In this document: in pieces, positions 5,784 to 6,824 of the stretch | How the letters are laid out: the number at the start of each line of letters is the position of its first letter | How positions within the stretch are numbered: position 1 is the stretch's first letter | From: Dehalococcoidia bacterium | Lineage (GTDB): Bacteria; Chloroflexota; Dehalococcoidia; GIF9; UBA5629 | Length of the DNA: 6,824 nt | NCBI GenBank assembly: GCA_012961565.1 | Contig: DTZC01000275.1 | Coordinates: 1 to 6,824 of the forward strand | Reading direction: 5' to 3' | Made by a program: the position numbers and the translations under genes | Notes under the pieces: model-generated | Told to the model about the DNA's origin: nothing | What the model saw: only the letters and a program-made list of their open reading frames with translations | The model's database searches: none

Positions 5784-6521
5784 ATGTTTCAGTCATCAGA
5801 ATATTTCAGGTCTATACAGCTCGCTGAGGATTTTTACTGCTATGTCTGGCAAGGAAGGGGCAATAATTGTAACAGTTGCCTTTTCACCAATGTATTACGC
5901 GGTGAGCGACCTCATGTCATCGTTGACCCCGGGCACATCATCAACGAACTGGGCGAACCCTGCTTTGACTGTCTAGTAAAAGCTATAGAAGGGGACGGTT
6001 TCAGAGTCGATGACATAGGCTTGATAATCAATACCCATAGCCACCCTGACCACTGCCAGGCGAACGAGCTGGTGATTGAAAGAAGCGGAGCCTGGGTCAC
6101 TTTGTCCCAAGAGGAGGACGAGTTTCGTAATACTCTGGGTAAGAAGCTGTACTCCATGTTCAACATGAAAGCGCCGCAATTCACGCCTCTGTTTTATCTT
6201 AGAGAAGGAAACCTGAATTTAGGCACGAAGAACCGGGTGGAACTGGATGTTTTCCTCACGCCAGGGCATTCTCCGGGCTCCATTTGCCTCTACTGGCGGG
6301 AAAACAAGGTTCTGATAACCGGGGACGTGGTCTTTTTTGGCAGCATCGGCAGGACGGATTTCCCCAGCGGCAGTATCTCATTGCTTAAGAAAAGTATTGA
6401 CAGGCTGTCACAGCTTGACACAGAATATCTGGTTCCGGGGCATAGCACCGAATATGGTAGTATTATCGAAGGCAGACAAAATGTCCGACGTAACTTTCAA
6501 GCGGTTAAGCTGTTCCTATAG
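5784..6521 (+). CDS. Metallo-beta-lactamase-fold hydrolase (glyoxalase II-like)
   Basis: A 245-residue cytoplasmic dinuclear metal hydrolase. The full ligand set is visible: THSHPDH with His85, His87, Asp89 and His90; His162 in TPGHSPGS; bridging Asp181 in ITGDVVF; and His220 in VPGHSTEYG. The FGSIGRTDFPSGS segment after the Asp is typical of the glyoxalase II and related thioesterase branch, not of true beta-lactamases, and there is no signal peptide. The N-terminal GRGNNCNSCLF strand is also family-like. Substrate cannot be determined: hydroxyacyl-thiol ester hydrolysis is one option, and a general housekeeping hydrolase is equally possible. Two CxxC pairs occur at residues 29-32 and 60-63. 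The ATG at 5784 follows a TATAAT promoter but has no Shine-Dalgarno sequence. The neighbouring gene downstream starts 62 bases on in the same orientation. Confidence 0.92.
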   Translation: MFQSSEYFRSIQLAEDFYCYVWQGRGNNCNSCLFTNVLRGERPHVIVDPGHIINELGEPCFDCLVKAIEGDGFRVDDIGLIINTHSHPDHCQANELVIERSGAWVTLSQEEDEFRNTLGKKLYSMFNMKAPQFTPLFYLREGNLNLGTKNRVELDVFLTPGHSPGSICLYWRENKVLITGDVVFFGSIGRTDFPSGSISLLKKSIDRLSQLDTEYLVPGHSTEYGSIIEGRQNVRRNFQAVKLFL

Positions 6522-6583
6522 CGCCGAGGAAAGCTTTTGTCTTGCTTAAGCCGGGGTTGATTGGCAATATGGGTTAGATTGCT

Positions 6584-6824
6584 ATGGAAGCCGATGAAAA
6601 AATCCAACATGCTATAGAGCACACTGAGGTGGTAAGAGCACCAGCACAGAGTCTGGCGACCTTCGGTACCACCAACATATACTATTACCTAGTCACACAA
6701 CTGACCGAGTGGGTCAATGTGGTTAGAGAAGGGAGGGTAATCGCTGTCAGACCCAGGATAGTGACGCCCTCTTATCTGGTCAGGGTGGAGGGGTTCAGCG
6801 CTCAAGCCCGAAGATTCATAGAGA
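6584..6824 (+). CDS. Conserved hypothetical protein, 3'-truncated by the window edge
   Basis: An open frame begins at the ATG at 6584 (MEADEKIQHAIEHTEVVRAP) and runs off the window; 80 residues are visible. An in-frame TAG at 6575-6577 limits the start to this ATG. The visible part contains ATFGTTNIYYYLVTQL, followed by a basic strand-rich stretch (REGRVIAVRPRIVTPSYLVR) and GFSAQARRFIE. I recall proteins with this N-terminus in Dehalococcoidia but know no function for them, and no catalytic motif is visible. The spacing of 62 bases after the metallo-beta-lactamase-fold gene, with no clear terminator between them, would allow co-transcription. The upstream GGGTTAG is only a weak ribosome binding site. 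Confidence 0.75.
   Translation, partial: MEADEKIQHAIEHTEVVRAPAQSLATFGTTNIYYYLVTQLTEWVNVVREGRVIAVRPRIVTPSYLVRVEGFSAQARRFIE

Noticed and set aside
6522..6583. Possible terminator after the metallo-beta-lactamase-fold gene
   Set aside because: Only short palindromes (AAGCTT, GCTTAAGC) are present, without a stable stem and following T-run.

Overview
The window reads as an ordinary bacterial chromosome segment, with roughly balanced base composition, tightly packed genes and no tRNA, rRNA, CRISPR array, transposon or phage gene that I can see. The gene content (a pyruvate kinase with the GPK/LSEETA signatures, a PfkB-type sugar-phosphate kinase, an RtcA-like cyclase starting MIELDGSAKSGSG, and a lineage-type hypothetical protein carrying TFGTTNIYYYL at the right edge) fits what I remember of uncultured Dehalococcoidia (Chloroflexota). 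That assignment rests on recollection of family sequences, not on a search, and is moderate at best.

Layout. Positions 2-2181 (+) are a glycolytic pair: a 5'-truncated pyruvate kinase whose stop overlaps the start of a PfkB-family phosphofructokinase (ATGA junction). They converge on a HAD-superfamily hydrolase on the minus strand (2254-2910). After a 144-base divergent promoter region comes a plus-strand pair: a 283-residue protein with an HExxHxxLH zinc-metallopeptidase motif (3055-3906), then an RNA 3'-phosphate cyclase-like gene (4015-5073). The two lie in the same reading frame with one amber codon as the only in-frame stop between them. The cyclase gene overlaps tail-to-tail by 13 bases with a minus-strand gene for a charged helical protein of unknown function (5061-5633). 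Another divergent intergenic region (5634-5783) with a perfect TATAAT box precedes a metallo-beta-lactamase-fold hydrolase (5784-6521). The window ends inside a conserved hypothetical gene (6584 onward).

How the parts work together. Pyruvate kinase and PfkB supply the two classic kinase steps of glycolysis and are probably translationally coupled. The metallopeptidase and RtcA-like gene look like one transcription unit. A direct 13-bp repeat (12/13 identical) lies over the predicted transcript start and start codon of the metallopeptidase and creates a five-codon mini-ORF in front of it. The cyclase lacks the glutamate found in the GEGGGQ loop of classical RtcA but keeps the catalytic histidine, so it may be a divergent subfamily. 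The peptidase/cyclase pair is the most interesting part of the window. The remaining genes are recognisable families or uncharacterised proteins. No intergenic stretch exceeds 300 bases.
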